DNA of 59,398 bases from an uncultured Lachnospiraceae bacterium (lineage in GTDB: Bacteria > Bacillota > Clostridia > Lachnospirales > Lachnospiraceae), in contig CADAIL010000020.1 in NCBI GenBank assembly GCA_902788035.1, forward strand, positions 41,958-101,355, written 5' to 3'. Each line of letters starts with the position of its first letter. The stretch's first letter is position 1. Positions 25,249-35,396 of the stretch are shown here, one piece after another. The translations under genes and the position numbers were made by a program. The notes under the pieces were generated by a model that worked only from the letters and a program-made list of their open reading frames with translations, was not told the origin of the DNA and searched no databases.

Positions 25249-27369
25249 ATGAAGGGAATTGGCAAATGGGTAGTAAAGCTGAGGCATGTGATCCTCATCG
25301 CGGCGGTCGTGCTCCTTATACCGTCCGGAATCGGGTACCTTAATACCCGGATCAATTATGACGTGCTGACATATCTTCCGAAAGATATCGAGACGATGGT
25401 CGGTCAGGATATCCTGCTTGACGAATTCGGTCAGGGAGCGGTGTCCATGGTCGTCGTTCGGGGAATGGAATTTAAGGATGTGGCCTCTCTCAAGGCGGAA
25501 ATCGAGGAAGTACCGCATGTGAAAGACGTCATCTGGTATGACAGCTTTGTTTCACTGTCAACTCCGGTGGAGATGCTTCCGCAGGATGTTCGGGACGCGT
25601 TCCTGCACGGAGACGCGACGCTGATGGCGGTCACATACGATACGGGAACTTCCGCGGATGAGACAATGGAGGCCATCACTGAGATTCGAAAATTAGCCAC
25701 GGAAAATGTATATCTGGCAGGCATTTCCGGCATTGTCACGGACACAAGAGATCTTGCAAATGCCGAGGAGCCGATTTATGTGCTTCTGGCAGTGATATTT
25801 GCGACTATCATCCTGGGAATATCAATGGATACATTCCTGGCTCCGATCTTTTTCCTGCTGTCGATCGGAATGTGCATCATCTACAACCTGGGTTCCAACT
25901 GGTTCTTCGGTGAGATTTCCTATATTACGAAAGCACTGGCAGCAGTTCTGCAGCTCGGTGTCACGATGGACTATTCAATCTTCCTGTGGCACAGCTTTAA
26001 GGAGAAACAGCAGACATTTCCGGGAGACAGCCGGTCAGCCATGGCCGCCGCGATCAACATGACGCTGCAGTCTGTGATCGGTTCATCCATCACAACAATC
26101 GCCGGATTTATCGCGCTCTGCTTCATGAGTTTTACTCTCGGTCTGGATATCGGCGTTGTCATGGCGAAGGGCGTTATCTTCGGTGTGATCGGCTGTGTCA
26201 CGATACTGCCTTCCATGATACTCGCATTTGAAAAGGCGATCGAGAAGACGGCTCATAAGCCGCTGCTGCCGAAATTTGAAAAAATACCTGACTTTATTCA
26301 GCGTCACTATAAGGCTGTCCTTGTGCTCTTTGTGCTTATCTGGATTCCGGCTGTCTGGGGCTACACGCACGCGAGCGTCTACTACAAGCTGGACGATACG
26401 CTGCCGAAGGACCTGCCCTCGGTCGTATCCAACCGGGTGCTCGACGAAGACTTTCACATGGGCGCGACACATATGATCCTGGTCGATTCCGATATTGAGT
26501 CATCGAAGGTATCTGCCATGTGTGACGAGATGAAGAAGGTCGACGGCGTAAAGAGTATTATCGGTATCGACGCACTGCTCGGTCCGGGCATCCCGAGGGA
26601 AGTGCTTCCGGAGAAGATTACGAACGCGCTGGTCTCAGAGGACTGGGAACTCATGCTTATTAACAGTGAGTATCCGACCGCTTCCGACGAAGTCAACCGG
26701 CAGGTCACGGAACTTGGAAGCATTCTTCACCGGTATGACAAAAACGGCATGCTGATCGGCGAGGCCCCGTGCACGCTGGATCTCATCCGGATCACAGACC
26801 ATGATTTCCGGGTCGTCAACTGGGCGTCGATCGGATTGATCTTTATTATCATTTTCTTCGTTTTCAAATCGCTCAGCCTGCCGGTGCTCCTGGTCCTGGT
26901 TATCGAGTTTGCAATCTTTATCAATATGGGCATTCCGGGATTCACAGGGACTAAGCTTCCGTTTGTCGCCTCGGTCGTCATCGGTACGATCCAGCTTGGA
27001 TCCACAGTCGACTACGCGATCCTGATGACGAGCCGTTACCAGACAGAGCGGGCAGCCGGAAACACGAAGGAGGAGGCCGTTATGATCGCTCATAAGACGT
27101 CGTTCACCAGTATCATCGTCTCCGCGTTCTCGTTCTTTGCGGCGACGTTCGGCGTCGGCCTCTATTCCAATATCAGCATGATCTCGTCGCTCTGTCTGCT
27201 TATGGCGCGCGGCGCACTGATTTCTATGGCTACAGTCCTCATTGTACTGCCATCTGTTCTTTTGTTCATGGATCCGGTCATTGTAAGGACGAGCATCGGC
27301 TTTTTGCCGGAATCGCAAAGAAAGCATAATAGAAGTAAACATACAGCTGACCCACAGCCGCAAGGATGA
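25249..27369 (+). CDS. MMPL/RND-type exporter
   Basis: 706 residues with AGAGGTG before the ATG. The arrangement is the RND repeat: one membrane helix (about 12-30), an extracellular loop (30-170), a bundle of five helices (about 175-330), then the same again (helix about 355-370, loop to 520, helices 525-680). MMPL-type proteins export lipids, drugs or surface polymers using the proton gradient. The first bundle contains DYSIFLWHSFKE and the second TVDYAILMTSRYQTE, each with the conserved Asp-Tyr in the fourth helix. The lipoprotein gene 42 bases downstream is its likely partner; the substrate is unknown. Confidence 0.9.
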   Translation: MKGIGKWVVKLRHVILIAAVVLLIPSGIGYLNTRINYDVLTYLPKDIETMVGQDILLDEFGQGAVSMVVVRGMEFKDVASLKAEIEEVPHVKDVIWYDSFVSLSTPVEMLPQDVRDAFLHGDATLMAVTYDTGTSADETMEAITEIRKLATENVYLAGISGIVTDTRDLANAEEPIYVLLAVIFATIILGISMDTFLAPIFFLLSIGMCIIYNLGSNWFFGEISYITKALAAVLQLGVTMDYSIFLWHSFKEKQQTFPGDSRSAMAAAINMTLQSVIGSSITTIAGFIALCFMSFTLGLDIGVVMAKGVIFGVIGCVTILPSMILAFEKAIEKTAHKPLLPKFEKIPDFIQRHYKAVLVLFVLIWIPAVWGYTHASVYYKLDDTLPKDLPSVVSNRVLDEDFHMGATHMILVDSDIESSKVSAMCDEMKKVDGVKSIIGIDALLGPGIPREVLPEKITNALVSEDWELMLINSEYPTASDEVNRQVTELGSILHRYDKNGMLIGEAPCTLDLIRITDHDFRVVNWASIGLIFIIIFFVFKSLSLPVLLVLVIEFAIFINMGIPGFTGTKLPFVASVVIGTIQLGSTVDYAILMTSRYQTERAAGNTKEEAVMIAHKTSFTSIIVSAFSFFAATFGVGLYSNISMISSLCLLMARGALISMATVLIVLPSVLLFMDPVIVRTSIGFLPESQRKHNRSKHTADPQPQG

Positions 27370-27411
27370 AACGGCTATATGGGCAGCGGGTGATATATAT
27401 GGAGAAAAGTT

Positions 27412-30400
27412 ATGAAAAATAAAATTGTTAAAAGACTTCTCGCAGGTACGCTTGTCTTAGTAATGGTAATGAGCACAGCGGGCTGCGGCACAACAAAGAC
27501 TACAGCAGAAACAGAGACGGTGGCGGAGACAGAGACGGAATCTGAGGAGGAATCCGAGGAGGAGAAATCCGAGGAGGAGAAACTCCTTGCCAAAACAATC
27601 GCAGCCTCGGTCGGCACCGGATCAGTCGAGGGCGTCGATAAAGAGGAGACAGTCTACGTGTTCACAGACGCGAGCGGCAACACGGAGAATGTTAAGGTCA
27701 GCAACTGGCTGCGAAATACGGACGGAAACGAGGCTGTCAATGACTCGACCTCCCTCACTAATATCAGCAACACATCGGGCGACACTGCTTACAGCTCAAG
27801 CGGGGAGGAGTATACCTGGACCACCGGCGGCGAGGATGTTTACTATCAGGGTGAGACCACGAAGCAGCCTCCTGTCAGCGCCGGTATTACCTACTATCTG
27901 AACGGGCAGGAAATTGCACCGGAGGAGATTGCAGGAAAATCCGGCAAAGTGACGATCCGCATCAAGTATGAAAATCATGAAAAATATAATGACGTCTATG
28001 TGCCGTTCACGGCGGTGACCGGGATGACATTTGCAAATGAAGACGTAAAGAACGTCACCGTCGACAACGGGACGGTCATCTCTGAAGGCAGGAATACTGT
28101 TGTTCTCGGCATGGGATTCCCGGGACTCATGGAGAGCCTTCGGGGTGTAAAGGAAGACTCCAAGGAGCGGGTGAAGACCCTTGGCGCAGACATAAAGGAA
28201 TTAAAGAGCGAGCTCGGAGACGATAGCGGCAAAGACGACGATAAGGCGGATGAGATTGAAGACAGGATCGATGACATCGAGATCCCGTCGACAGTCGAAA
28301 TCAACATGGACGCGAGCAGCTTCAAAGTCGGTATGTGCATGACCATGGTCTTTTCGAATTTCCCGGGCAGCGAGGATGACGGACAATTGGAAAAAGATCA
28401 CGCAGCTCTGCTCGCCGACATGGACGAGGCTGTCAGCGATATCACAAAGACCGGCGACAAGGTCGCGGACGGGGCGTCGGAACTTTCGGACGGCATCGGG
28501 ACGGCAAATGAAAATATGCCGGCTCTGACGAGCGGTACTGAGAAGCTGCTCGACGGTATCCGCGAATATACAGACGGAGTCTCTCAGGTGAACAATGGGG
28601 CTAAGCAGCTGAGTGACGGCGCGGGCAGCGCCGAGAGCGGAGCGGCTCAGCTGGCATCCGGAATAAAGACGTATACCGACGGCGTATCTGCCGTCAATGA
28701 CGGAGCCGGGGAACTTCTTGAAGGCGCGCAAAGCGCCGGGGACGGAGCAGGAACGCTGCTGTCCGGTGTGCGCTCTTATACTGACGGTGCGGATCAGATC
28801 AATGAGGGGATGAAAGCTCTGGCAGCCGGGACAAAGGAACTGAACGAGACAGTGAAAAATTTCCCGGATGACTCCGCAAAACTCCTTTATATAAGTGACG
28901 CAGCTGCAAAGCAGGCCGGAGACGCTGCGGAAGCGCAGGCTAAAGAGCAGCTTCCCGCTCAGGTAAAAGCTGCCGGTGAGGCAGCGCAGAAAGCTGCATT
29001 GGAAGGTCTTGACGAGCAGGTTTCAGGTATCGCCTCACAGGCTCTTGGAGCAGCCAAGGAGAATCTGGACGCGCAGGCGAAAGGCGCAGGCGAGGAAGCA
29101 GTGGCTGCCCTCAATGAGACGCTGGATATGCAGGCGGAGAACGCAGGTAAAGCTGCTCGGCAGGCGGCACAGGAGACATTGGATGAGACTGCGAAAGCTG
29201 CAGGTGACGCTGCTGTAGAAGCTGCCAATGTGGATGAGGCTGTGAAAACTGCGGGCGATAGCGCCGAAGCTTTTGTGAATGAGACGCTGGATGAGAGAGC
29301 TGCCGGCATCGGTCAGGCATCAGCTGATCTTGTGCGGAGCCAGCTTCAGGATATGGCGTCGCAGGCCGGCCAAAAAGCCAGAGCTTCTGTGGAAGCCTCT
29401 ATAGACACACTTGCTCAGTCTGTCGGAGATCAGGCTGCATCGGCAGCGAGACAGGGCATGGCAGAGAACGCTGCCATGGCCGGTGAAGAAGCTGCCCGGA
29501 AGGCCTCGGAAGACATTGAGAGTTCTGCTGACGCAATCGGCCAGAGTGCCGCATCACAAGCCGCTGCGGCGGATTTCTCTGGTGCTGCAGGTGAACTGAC
29601 AAACGGACTGGCAGCCGCAGCGGCGGAAGCTGTGAGAAGTCAGATCGCTGCACCGGAAGTCAGCGCGGATTCATCGGATGTGAGTGTCAGCATAGAACTG
29701 CCGGGAATGGATGCTATATATTCCGCCCTGTATGAAGGTTATATTGCCAAAGGCTGCAGTGAGGAAGAAGCCCAGAGTATGGCGGCCGGCCTCGTCGGAG
29801 ATTATACAAGCTCTGCAGTAGATTCGGCCAACGCTCAGATATCAGGACTTGTCGGTGAAAAGATGCAGGAAGCGGCGAGAAGTGGTGCAGAGCAGGCGGC
29901 GGATGCAATCAGCTCATCAATCTCGGAAGATGCGATTGCTTCCGCAATCAGTCAGACCGGTGCAGTAGAGGGGACGCTTCAAAATGCGGCATCGGCAGCT
30001 GCGTCCGCAGCAGCATCGGAAGCTGTCCGGAATGCGGTGCCGGAAGCTGCAAGATCGGCAGCCCGGAGCACAGCGGAAGCTCTTGCGGAAAATGCAGCCA
30101 GAGAGGTGGCAGCAAGCACCGTGCGGTCCGTCGCTCCGGAAGCTGCAGCCAATGCGGCGGAGGAAACCGTTCTGAGCGCTGCCGGGGAGATCGCCGATCA
30201 GACAGCGGAATCCGTTTATAAGCAGGTGGCTCCGGCGGTCGCAAGGCAGACGGCTGAGAGTGTCGCCGGCCAGATTCTTCCGGATGCCGTTCGCAAAACA
30301 GCAGAAAATGTAACGAAGCAGGCGGTCACACAGACAGCGGATTCCGTCGCACAGAGCGTTGTGCGTCAGGCAGTGCCGGAAGCTGTGAGACAGACAGCGG

Positions 30401-31173
30401 AAAATGTTACGAAACAGGCAGTGCCCGAAGCGGTTCGTCAGACAGCGGACTCCGTCGCAAGGCAGGTGATCCCGGAAGTCGCAAAGCAGACGGCGGAAAG
30501 TGTCGTCGGCACATCGGCGGTGTCTACAGCGAGATCGATAGCTGAAAAGACAGCATCTTCTGTTGCTGTATCTGTCGCGAAAAATGTCGTTGACGGATTC
30601 GGGGAAGGAACGGCAGCCCTTGACAGCGGCGCGGCCAGACTGCTTGCCGGAACCAATGCTCTGAGCGAAAACTCAGGAACGCTCACAGATGGCGCGGCTG
30701 CTCTGGCAGACGGCCTTGGAAAACTGACTGACGGCACAAAGACGCTGCAGTCAGGTACAGCCCGGCTGGCCGGCAATAACGGAACACTGACCGGCGGTGC
30801 GGATGAACTTGCTGCCGGACTTAAGACTCTGTCAGACGGAGCTGACACACTTTACACAGGGACTGCAGCATTGACAGCTAATAATTCGAAGCTGGTCGAT
30901 GGAACACAGGAGCTCCTTGACGGCTCTGACAAACTTGCGGAAGGAATGCAGAAGCTTTTTGACGGATCAGTTGAATTAAAGGACGGTCTCGTAAAATTTA
31001 ACGAGAAAGGTATCCGCAAGCTCGCCGAACTCTATGAAGTCGATGTAAAGGATCTTGACGGACGCATTGAAGAACTGAAAGAAGCCGCATCTTCCTACCG
31101 CACATTCAGCGGTGCTCCGGAAGACATGGAAAGCAGCGTGAAGTTCATTATCAAAGCGGACGCTGTCGGCTGA
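27412..31173 (+). CDS. Very large lipoprotein with LxxG heptads and a long alanine-rich helical region
   Basis: 1253 residues. A signal peptide with a lipobox ending STAGC (Cys25) predicts attachment to the outer face of the membrane. An acidic linker (30-58) is followed by a globular domain (about 60-300). Residues about 345-480 contain repeated D/N-G-x-x-x-L-x-x-G heptads such as QLSDG and ELLEG. Residues about 490-1050 are extremely Ala-rich (nt 28900-30580), with recurring short units such as VRQTAENVTKQAV. A second set of LxxG heptads covers 1060-1200. LxxG-repeat proteins of the YhgE/Pip type often accompany RND exporters. Here there are no YhgE membrane helices, so it is probably an extracytoplasmic partner of the adjacent exporter. 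Confidence 0.75.
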   Translation: MKNKIVKRLLAGTLVLVMVMSTAGCGTTKTTAETETVAETETESEEESEEEKSEEEKLLAKTIAASVGTGSVEGVDKEETVYVFTDASGNTENVKVSNWLRNTDGNEAVNDSTSLTNISNTSGDTAYSSSGEEYTWTTGGEDVYYQGETTKQPPVSAGITYYLNGQEIAPEEIAGKSGKVTIRIKYENHEKYNDVYVPFTAVTGMTFANEDVKNVTVDNGTVISEGRNTVVLGMGFPGLMESLRGVKEDSKERVKTLGADIKELKSELGDDSGKDDDKADEIEDRIDDIEIPSTVEINMDASSFKVGMCMTMVFSNFPGSEDDGQLEKDHAALLADMDEAVSDITKTGDKVADGASELSDGIGTANENMPALTSGTEKLLDGIREYTDGVSQVNNGAKQLSDGAGSAESGAAQLASGIKTYTDGVSAVNDGAGELLEGAQSAGDGAGTLLSGVRSYTDGADQINEGMKALAAGTKELNETVKNFPDDSAKLLYISDAAAKQAGDAAEAQAKEQLPAQVKAAGEAAQKAALEGLDEQVSGIASQALGAAKENLDAQAKGAGEEAVAALNETLDMQAENAGKAARQAAQETLDETAKAAGDAAVEAANVDEAVKTAGDSAEAFVNETLDERAAGIGQASADLVRSQLQDMASQAGQKARASVEASIDTLAQSVGDQAASAARQGMAENAAMAGEEAARKASEDIESSADAIGQSAASQAAAADFSGAAGELTNGLAAAAAEAVRSQIAAPEVSADSSDVSVSIELPGMDAIYSALYEGYIAKGCSEEEAQSMAAGLVGDYTSSAVDSANAQISGLVGEKMQEAARSGAEQAADAISSSISEDAIASAISQTGAVEGTLQNAASAAASAAASEAVRNAVPEAARSAARSTAEALAENAAREVAASTVRSVAPEAAANAAEETVLSAAGEIADQTAESVYKQVAPAVARQTAESVAGQILPDAVRKTAENVTKQAVTQTADSVAQSVVRQAVPEAVRQTAENVTKQAVPEAVRQTADSVARQVIPEVAKQTAESVVGTSAVSTARSIAEKTASSVAVSVAKNVVDGFGEGTAALDSGAARLLAGTNALSENSGTLTDGAAALADGLGKLTDGTKTLQSGTARLAGNNGTLTGGADELAAGLKTLSDGADTLYTGTAALTANNSKLVDGTQELLDGSDKLAEGMQKLFDGSVELKDGLVKFNEKGIRKLAELYEVDVKDLDGRIEELKEAASSYRTFSGAPEDMESSVKFIIKADAVG

Positions 31174-31239
31174 GTCAGTCACCGCTCTTTCTGTCGGCAT
31201 CATTGCCGCGGCCGGGTAAAGCGAGTCCGGGAGGTTACT

Positions 31240-31812
31240 ATGAATCAATTTGTTTTTATATTTCTCATAGGGGCGGCGATATCCGCAGGTATTTTCGGTA
31301 AAGTCACGACGCGTGGAGCCCAGCTGGTGAAATTTGACCGCAGGCTGGCAGTTATGGCGGTGATCTGGGGTGTGTGCGCACTGGCAGAGACCTGGCTCGG
31401 GCATCTGACCGGCCGCTGGATCCTCAGCTTTGATCTCAGGGAGCGGGATATTTTTCTTGTGCACATTATCGCAGGTGCCCTTCTGGTCGTGGCAGGAATG
31501 CGAATGCTGTTCCTTGCGTTCGAGCGAAAGACCCTCGTTGAGCATCGGATGGATGAGATCGACGTCAGGCACGATGCAATTCTCGGAATCCGCCTCTGTC
31601 TTCTCAGCCTTATGGCCGGGGTTGCTCTGGGGCTTCTTGAGTACAGCCTTAAGGAAGTTCTCCTCGTGATCGGCTGCATGTCCGTCTGTTTCACTGCAGC
31701 GGGCTATTTCGCGGGCCGGGCTTACGGCGTTGGGCTCTGCCGCAGAGCATACATGGTCAGCGGCGCGCTTCTGTGCGCGGCAGGAGTGCTGGTGCAGCTG
31801 CCGGGTGCCTGA
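31240..31812 (+). CDS. Six-helix membrane protein, unknown function
   Basis: 190 residues; GGGAGG precedes the ATG. There are six hydrophobic segments in two sets of three (about 1-20, 37-57, 72-90, then 108-128, 132-152, 165-187). The layout recalls the MntP-type cation exporters, but the catalytic Asp residues of that family (DAFAVS) are not evident. It follows the lipoprotein by 66 bases and may belong to the same operon. I do not assign a function. Confidence 0.55.
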   Translation: MNQFVFIFLIGAAISAGIFGKVTTRGAQLVKFDRRLAVMAVIWGVCALAETWLGHLTGRWILSFDLRERDIFLVHIIAGALLVVAGMRMLFLAFERKTLVEHRMDEIDVRHDAILGIRLCLLSLMAGVALGLLEYSLKEVLLVIGCMSVCFTAAGYFAGRAYGVGLCRRAYMVSGALLCAAGVLVQLPGA

Positions 31813-31975
31813 TACATTACTGAGATAAAAGTCTTGCTTTTAAGAGGGAAACCGTATAAACTGAATGTTCAAGAAAGTGTGGGAATGCAGGAGGCTTTTA
31901 TGCCGCCTGCATGACCTGAATAATGCGGGAAATCTCGGTAAAGAGATTTTGCGCTGACATGGTAAGGAGAGCCAA

Positions 31976-33013
31976 ATGAAAATAGTAGTTTTATGCGGCG
32001 GAGTTTCAACGGAGCGGGCGATCTCCATCGTTTCCGGTGTAGGGGTCTGCAAGGCTTTGCGGAGTCGTGGCCACGAGGCCATTCTCCTCGATGTATTCTT
32101 CGGCAATGAGGACGCGGATCTGATGGATGCGTTCCCGGCAGATTATGACGTTGATGGGGCAGCAAAATACATTCATACATTTGACAGCAGAGTAGCAAGC
32201 GCGGTCGCAAACAGGTCGCGGAGTTTCTTTGGGGCAAATGTCATCACTCTTTGCCGCATGGCCGACATCGTATTTCTTGCTCTTCACGGTGAGAACGGTG
32301 AGAACGGAAAGGTGCAGGCGACATTCGATCTGCATAAAATTAAATATACAGGCACCGGTTATATGAGCTCCGCTCTGTCTATGGACAAGACCCTGACAAA
32401 AATTATGCTGGAGCACGGCAATGTACCGGTACCGCACGGCACAACGGTCCATAAAGGCTATGACTCTGTGGATATCCACGACATCGGTCTCTCCTATCCG
32501 GTCGTTGTGAAGGTAGCGTGCGGGGGGTCATCTGTCGGTGTGTACATCGCCAAAAATGATGATGAGTACGTCGCAGCTTTGGATCAGGCATTCGAACTCG
32601 AGGATGAGGTCATTATCGAGGAGTATATCAACGGTCGGGAGTTTTCTGTCGGTCTGATTGACGGTAAAGCTCTGCCGATCATTGAAATTGTCCCCAGAGT
32701 CGGTTTTTATGATTATAAAAACAAGTATACAGCCGGTGCGACGGATGAATACTGCCCGGCCAGGATATCAGAAGAGCTTACGAGAAAAATGCAGCACTAT
32801 GCTGAGGAAGGTTATCGGGCTCTGTTCATGAAATCATATGCCCGACTGGATTTCATGATGGACGCGGACGGAGAAATGTACTGCCTTGAGGCCAATACTC
32901 TGCCCGGCATGACGCCGACATCGCTGATGCCTCAGGAGGCAGCTGTTCTGGGTATGGATTATCCGACATTCTGCGAGAAGCTGATTGAAGTATCAATGGC
33001 AAAATATGAATAA
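31976..33013 (+). CDS. ddl: D-alanine--D-alanine ligase
   Basis: 345 residues; AAGGAG precedes the ATG. The enzyme makes the D-Ala-D-Ala dipeptide for peptidoglycan. The N-domain has VVLCGGVSTERAISI and FLALHGENGENGKVQA; the ATP-grasp domain has GTGYMSSALSMDKTLTK (about 122-138), VVKVACGGSSVGVYIA and EANTLPGMTPTSLMP near the C-terminus (metal-binding Glu and Asn). It lies directly before murF, which uses its product. The gap to murF contains a 17-base copy (AGTATCAATGGCAAAAT) of the ddl 3' end. Confidence 0.95.
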   Translation: MKIVVLCGGVSTERAISIVSGVGVCKALRSRGHEAILLDVFFGNEDADLMDAFPADYDVDGAAKYIHTFDSRVASAVANRSRSFFGANVITLCRMADIVFLALHGENGENGKVQATFDLHKIKYTGTGYMSSALSMDKTLTKIMLEHGNVPVPHGTTVHKGYDSVDIHDIGLSYPVVVKVACGGSSVGVYIAKNDDEYVAALDQAFELEDEVIIEEYINGREFSVGLIDGKALPIIEIVPRVGFYDYKNKYTAGATDEYCPARISEELTRKMQHYAEEGYRALFMKSYARLDFMMDADGEMYCLEANTLPGMTPTSLMPQEAAVLGMDYPTFCEKLIEVSMAKYE

Positions 33014-33084
33014 CAATGACACTTGATTATAGTATCAATGGCAAAATGTAAATGTGACAACGCCTGATCGAAGGGATTGAATAC

Positions 33085-34452
33085 ATGAAAAATATGACAA
33101 TAGAAAACATCGCCGCTTCCTGCGGCGGTGTTCTTCATAACTGTGATGATATACTTAAGAATGAGGTGACCGGCGTTACGACTGACAGCCGCGCAGTCAC
33201 TGCGGGAAATCTTTTTATAGCCATGCGGGGGACCCACGACGGTCACGATTTTGTGCCGTCGGCTATCGATAAGGGCGCAATGTGCGTCGTCGTAGAGAAG
33301 GCTCCGAAAGACGCTTCCTATCCGTATATAAAAGTCACGAAGACCGCGATCGCGATCCAGAGAATTGCGGAATTCTATCGCGTAACGCTCGGCATTCCGG
33401 TCGTGGGAATTACCGGTTCCGTCGGCAAGACATCGACAAAGGAGATGATCGCCTCTGTCCTCGCCCAGAAATATAATGTCCTGAAGACTGCAGGAAACTT
33501 CAACAACAATCTCGGACTTCCGCTCACGATCTTCAGGATCACGGATGAGCATGAGATCGCTGTCCTTGAGATGGGGATAAGTCATTTCGGAGAGATGACA
33601 GACCTTGCCCGGACGGCTCGTCCAAATACCATGGTCATCACCAACATCGGCACTTGCCATCTTGAGTTCCTGAAAGACCGCGACGGTGTCTTCGAGGCCA
33701 AGACAGAATGCTTTGAGTATGTTGACTTTGAGGACGGCATTGTCGTGCTGAACGGTGAGGACGACAAGCTTGCCCGGGTGGACCAGGTCCACGGCAGGGC
33801 ACCGATCTTTTACGGCTGTAACGACTCCTTCAGAGTCTACGCCGATAATATTCAGCCGAGAGGCATCGAAGGCATTTCCTGCACGATCAACATGGATGAC
33901 AGGTCTTTTGACGTCCTGATTCCCGTGCCCGGAAGGCATCAGGTCATGAATGCGCTGGCCGGCGCGATCGTCGGTTCTGTCTACGGTCTCACGGATGAGG
34001 AAATCAAAGCGGGCATTGAGAGCCTCGAACCGCTCGGGGGCCGCTTCAAGATTCTTAAAAACATCGGCATGACTGTCATCGACGACTGCTATAACGCAAA
34101 CCCGATGTCTATGAAGGCTTCTCTGAGTGTACTCTCTGATGTAGAGGAGAGGACAGTCGCGATCCTCGGCGATATGGGTGAGCTGGGTGAAAATGAAGCT
34201 GCCCTTCACCGCGAAGTCGGCGAAGCTGCAGGTGAGATGTCAATTGATACCTTTGTCCTCGTAGGAGAGCTCTCCAAGAACATTGCGGAGGGTATCCGCA
34301 GTGTAAAGCCGGATGCCGAGATCCTGTGGTTCCCGACCGTCGATGAAGCCCTCCCGGAGATCAAAGACGTGGTCAGACCGGGCGATGTCGTGCTTGTCAA
34401 GGCATCACACTTCATGCATTTCGACCGGATCGTATCGGAACTTACCGCATAA
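33085..34452 (+). CDS. murF: UDP-N-acetylmuramoyl-tripeptide--D-alanyl-D-alanine ligase
   Basis: 455 residues. MurF adds D-Ala-D-Ala to the UDP-MurNAc tripeptide, the last cytoplasmic precursor step. The N-domain has GVTTDSRAVTAGNLFIAMRG (30-49); the ATP loop is GITGSVGKTST (108-118); the central domain has NNNLGLPLT and VLEMGISHFGEM; the C-domain has DDCYNANPMSMKASL (about 333-347). A strong shared terminator follows. It is probably transcribed with ddl, 71 bases upstream. Confidence 0.96.
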   Translation: MKNMTIENIAASCGGVLHNCDDILKNEVTGVTTDSRAVTAGNLFIAMRGTHDGHDFVPSAIDKGAMCVVVEKAPKDASYPYIKVTKTAIAIQRIAEFYRVTLGIPVVGITGSVGKTSTKEMIASVLAQKYNVLKTAGNFNNNLGLPLTIFRITDEHEIAVLEMGISHFGEMTDLARTARPNTMVITNIGTCHLEFLKDRDGVFEAKTECFEYVDFEDGIVVLNGEDDKLARVDQVHGRAPIFYGCNDSFRVYADNIQPRGIEGISCTINMDDRSFDVLIPVPGRHQVMNALAGAIVGSVYGLTDEEIKAGIESLEPLGGRFKILKNIGMTVIDDCYNANPMSMKASLSVLSDVEERTVAILGDMGELGENEAALHREVGEAAGEMSIDTFVLVGELSKNIAEGIRSVKPDAEILWFPTVDEALPEIKDVVRPGDVVLVKASHFMHFDRIVSELTA

Positions 34453-34460
34453 AATAAAGA

Positions 34461-34496
34461 ATGCCGCCTGATCGGGGATCAGGCGGCATCTTTTTT
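34461..34496. terminator. Bidirectional terminator between murF and plsC
   Basis: ATGCCGCCTGATC (34461-34473) and GATCAGGCGGCAT (34477-34489) form a perfect 13-bp stem with a GGG loop, followed by six Ts on the plus strand. The right arm overlaps the last codons of plsC on the other strand. Confidence 0.85.
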
Positions 34497-35243
34497 GTCC
34501 GTAAGTGTGAGAGGCTGATTTTTCCTTAGCATCTCGAGGATGACCTGCCGGAAATGGTCACCGATGTGTTTTCTTGTATCTTTATCGAGTTCATCCCATG
34601 TGACCGGTTTGCCGTACTCGATCACGACCCGGGTGGCTTTGATCCACGGAATATGATTTTCGAATATATTGGCAGTGTTCGTGATGGCTACGGGAATGAT
34701 CGGACACGGGCCTCTCTGCGCTACCTTGAAGCTGCCGTCGTGGAACGGATGTAGCTTTAGCTCATCACCGTTCGTGTTGCGCATTCCTTCCGGGTAAATA
34801 AAGACCGAGATGCCTTCCTTTGTCATTTCAGCAGCTTCCATAATCGTCTTTACACCCTGCCGCATGTTTGTGCGGTCGATAAAGAGGCAGCGGAGAAACT
34901 TCATATTCCATGAGAGGAACGGGATTTTTTCCAGGGCTGACTTTCCGATGAAAATCGTACGGTTCTTCATCTGGCTGTAGGCAATGACAACGTCGAAATA
35001 GCTCAGATGGTTGCCGACAAAGAGGACCGGCTGGTCTTCGGGAATATTCTCGAGACCGATCGTCGTCAGTTTGACGCCGGATACATGCCAGACGACCCAC
35101 AACGCGAACTGCACGATGCGCTGCATGAAAAGCTCGGCATCTTTGGTTATGAACTTTCGGACAAGCCACAGGATGCCCATGATCGGAACCGAGAGAATAA
35201 AATAGACTCCGAGCAGCAGGGCCACCAGTATTAATCTGATCAT
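34479..35243 (-). CDS. plsC: 1-acyl-sn-glycerol-3-phosphate acyltransferase
   Basis: 254 residues; GGAGG precedes the ATG. PlsC acylates lysophosphatidic acid to phosphatidic acid at the membrane. An N-terminal hydrophobic segment (about 1-30) is followed by the acyltransferase motifs: I, GNHLSYFDVV (catalytic His and Asp); II, CLFIDRTNMRQG; III, VFIYPEGMRNTNG; IV, CPIIPVAI. Its promoter is at 35367-35396 on the minus strand. It converges with murF. Confidence 0.93.
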   Translation of the reverse strand: MIRLILVALLLGVYFILSVPIMGILWLVRKFITKDAELFMQRIVQFALWVVWHVSGVKLTTIGLENIPEDQPVLFVGNHLSYFDVVIAYSQMKNRTIFIGKSALEKIPFLSWNMKFLRCLFIDRTNMRQGVKTIMEAAEMTKEGISVFIYPEGMRNTNGDELKLHPFHDGSFKVAQRGPCPIIPVAITNTANIFENHIPWIKATRVVIEYGKPVTWDELDKDTRKHIGDHFRQVILEMLRKNQPLTLTDKKDAA

Positions 35244-35366
35244 ATATACCTCCGTATATCAGGGTCCCGCCTGCGCGATTCGACGAGGAATCCGGGGCAG
35301 TATCGGCTGACAGGAATTACAGGCCGAATGAGATATGCTCGCGGGACAAAGTATGTTTTCCAAAAG

Positions 35367-35396
35367 AGTATAATTCATAATCAGGTCCATTTGCAA
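35367..35396 (-). promoter_or_regulatory. Promoter of plsC
   Basis: On the minus strand TTGCAA (35391-35396) and TATACT (35367-35372) are 18 bases apart. Confidence 0.55.

Noticed and set aside
32959..34209. Minus-strand open frame of 416 codons opposite murF
   Set aside because: It is a shadow of murF; no family features.
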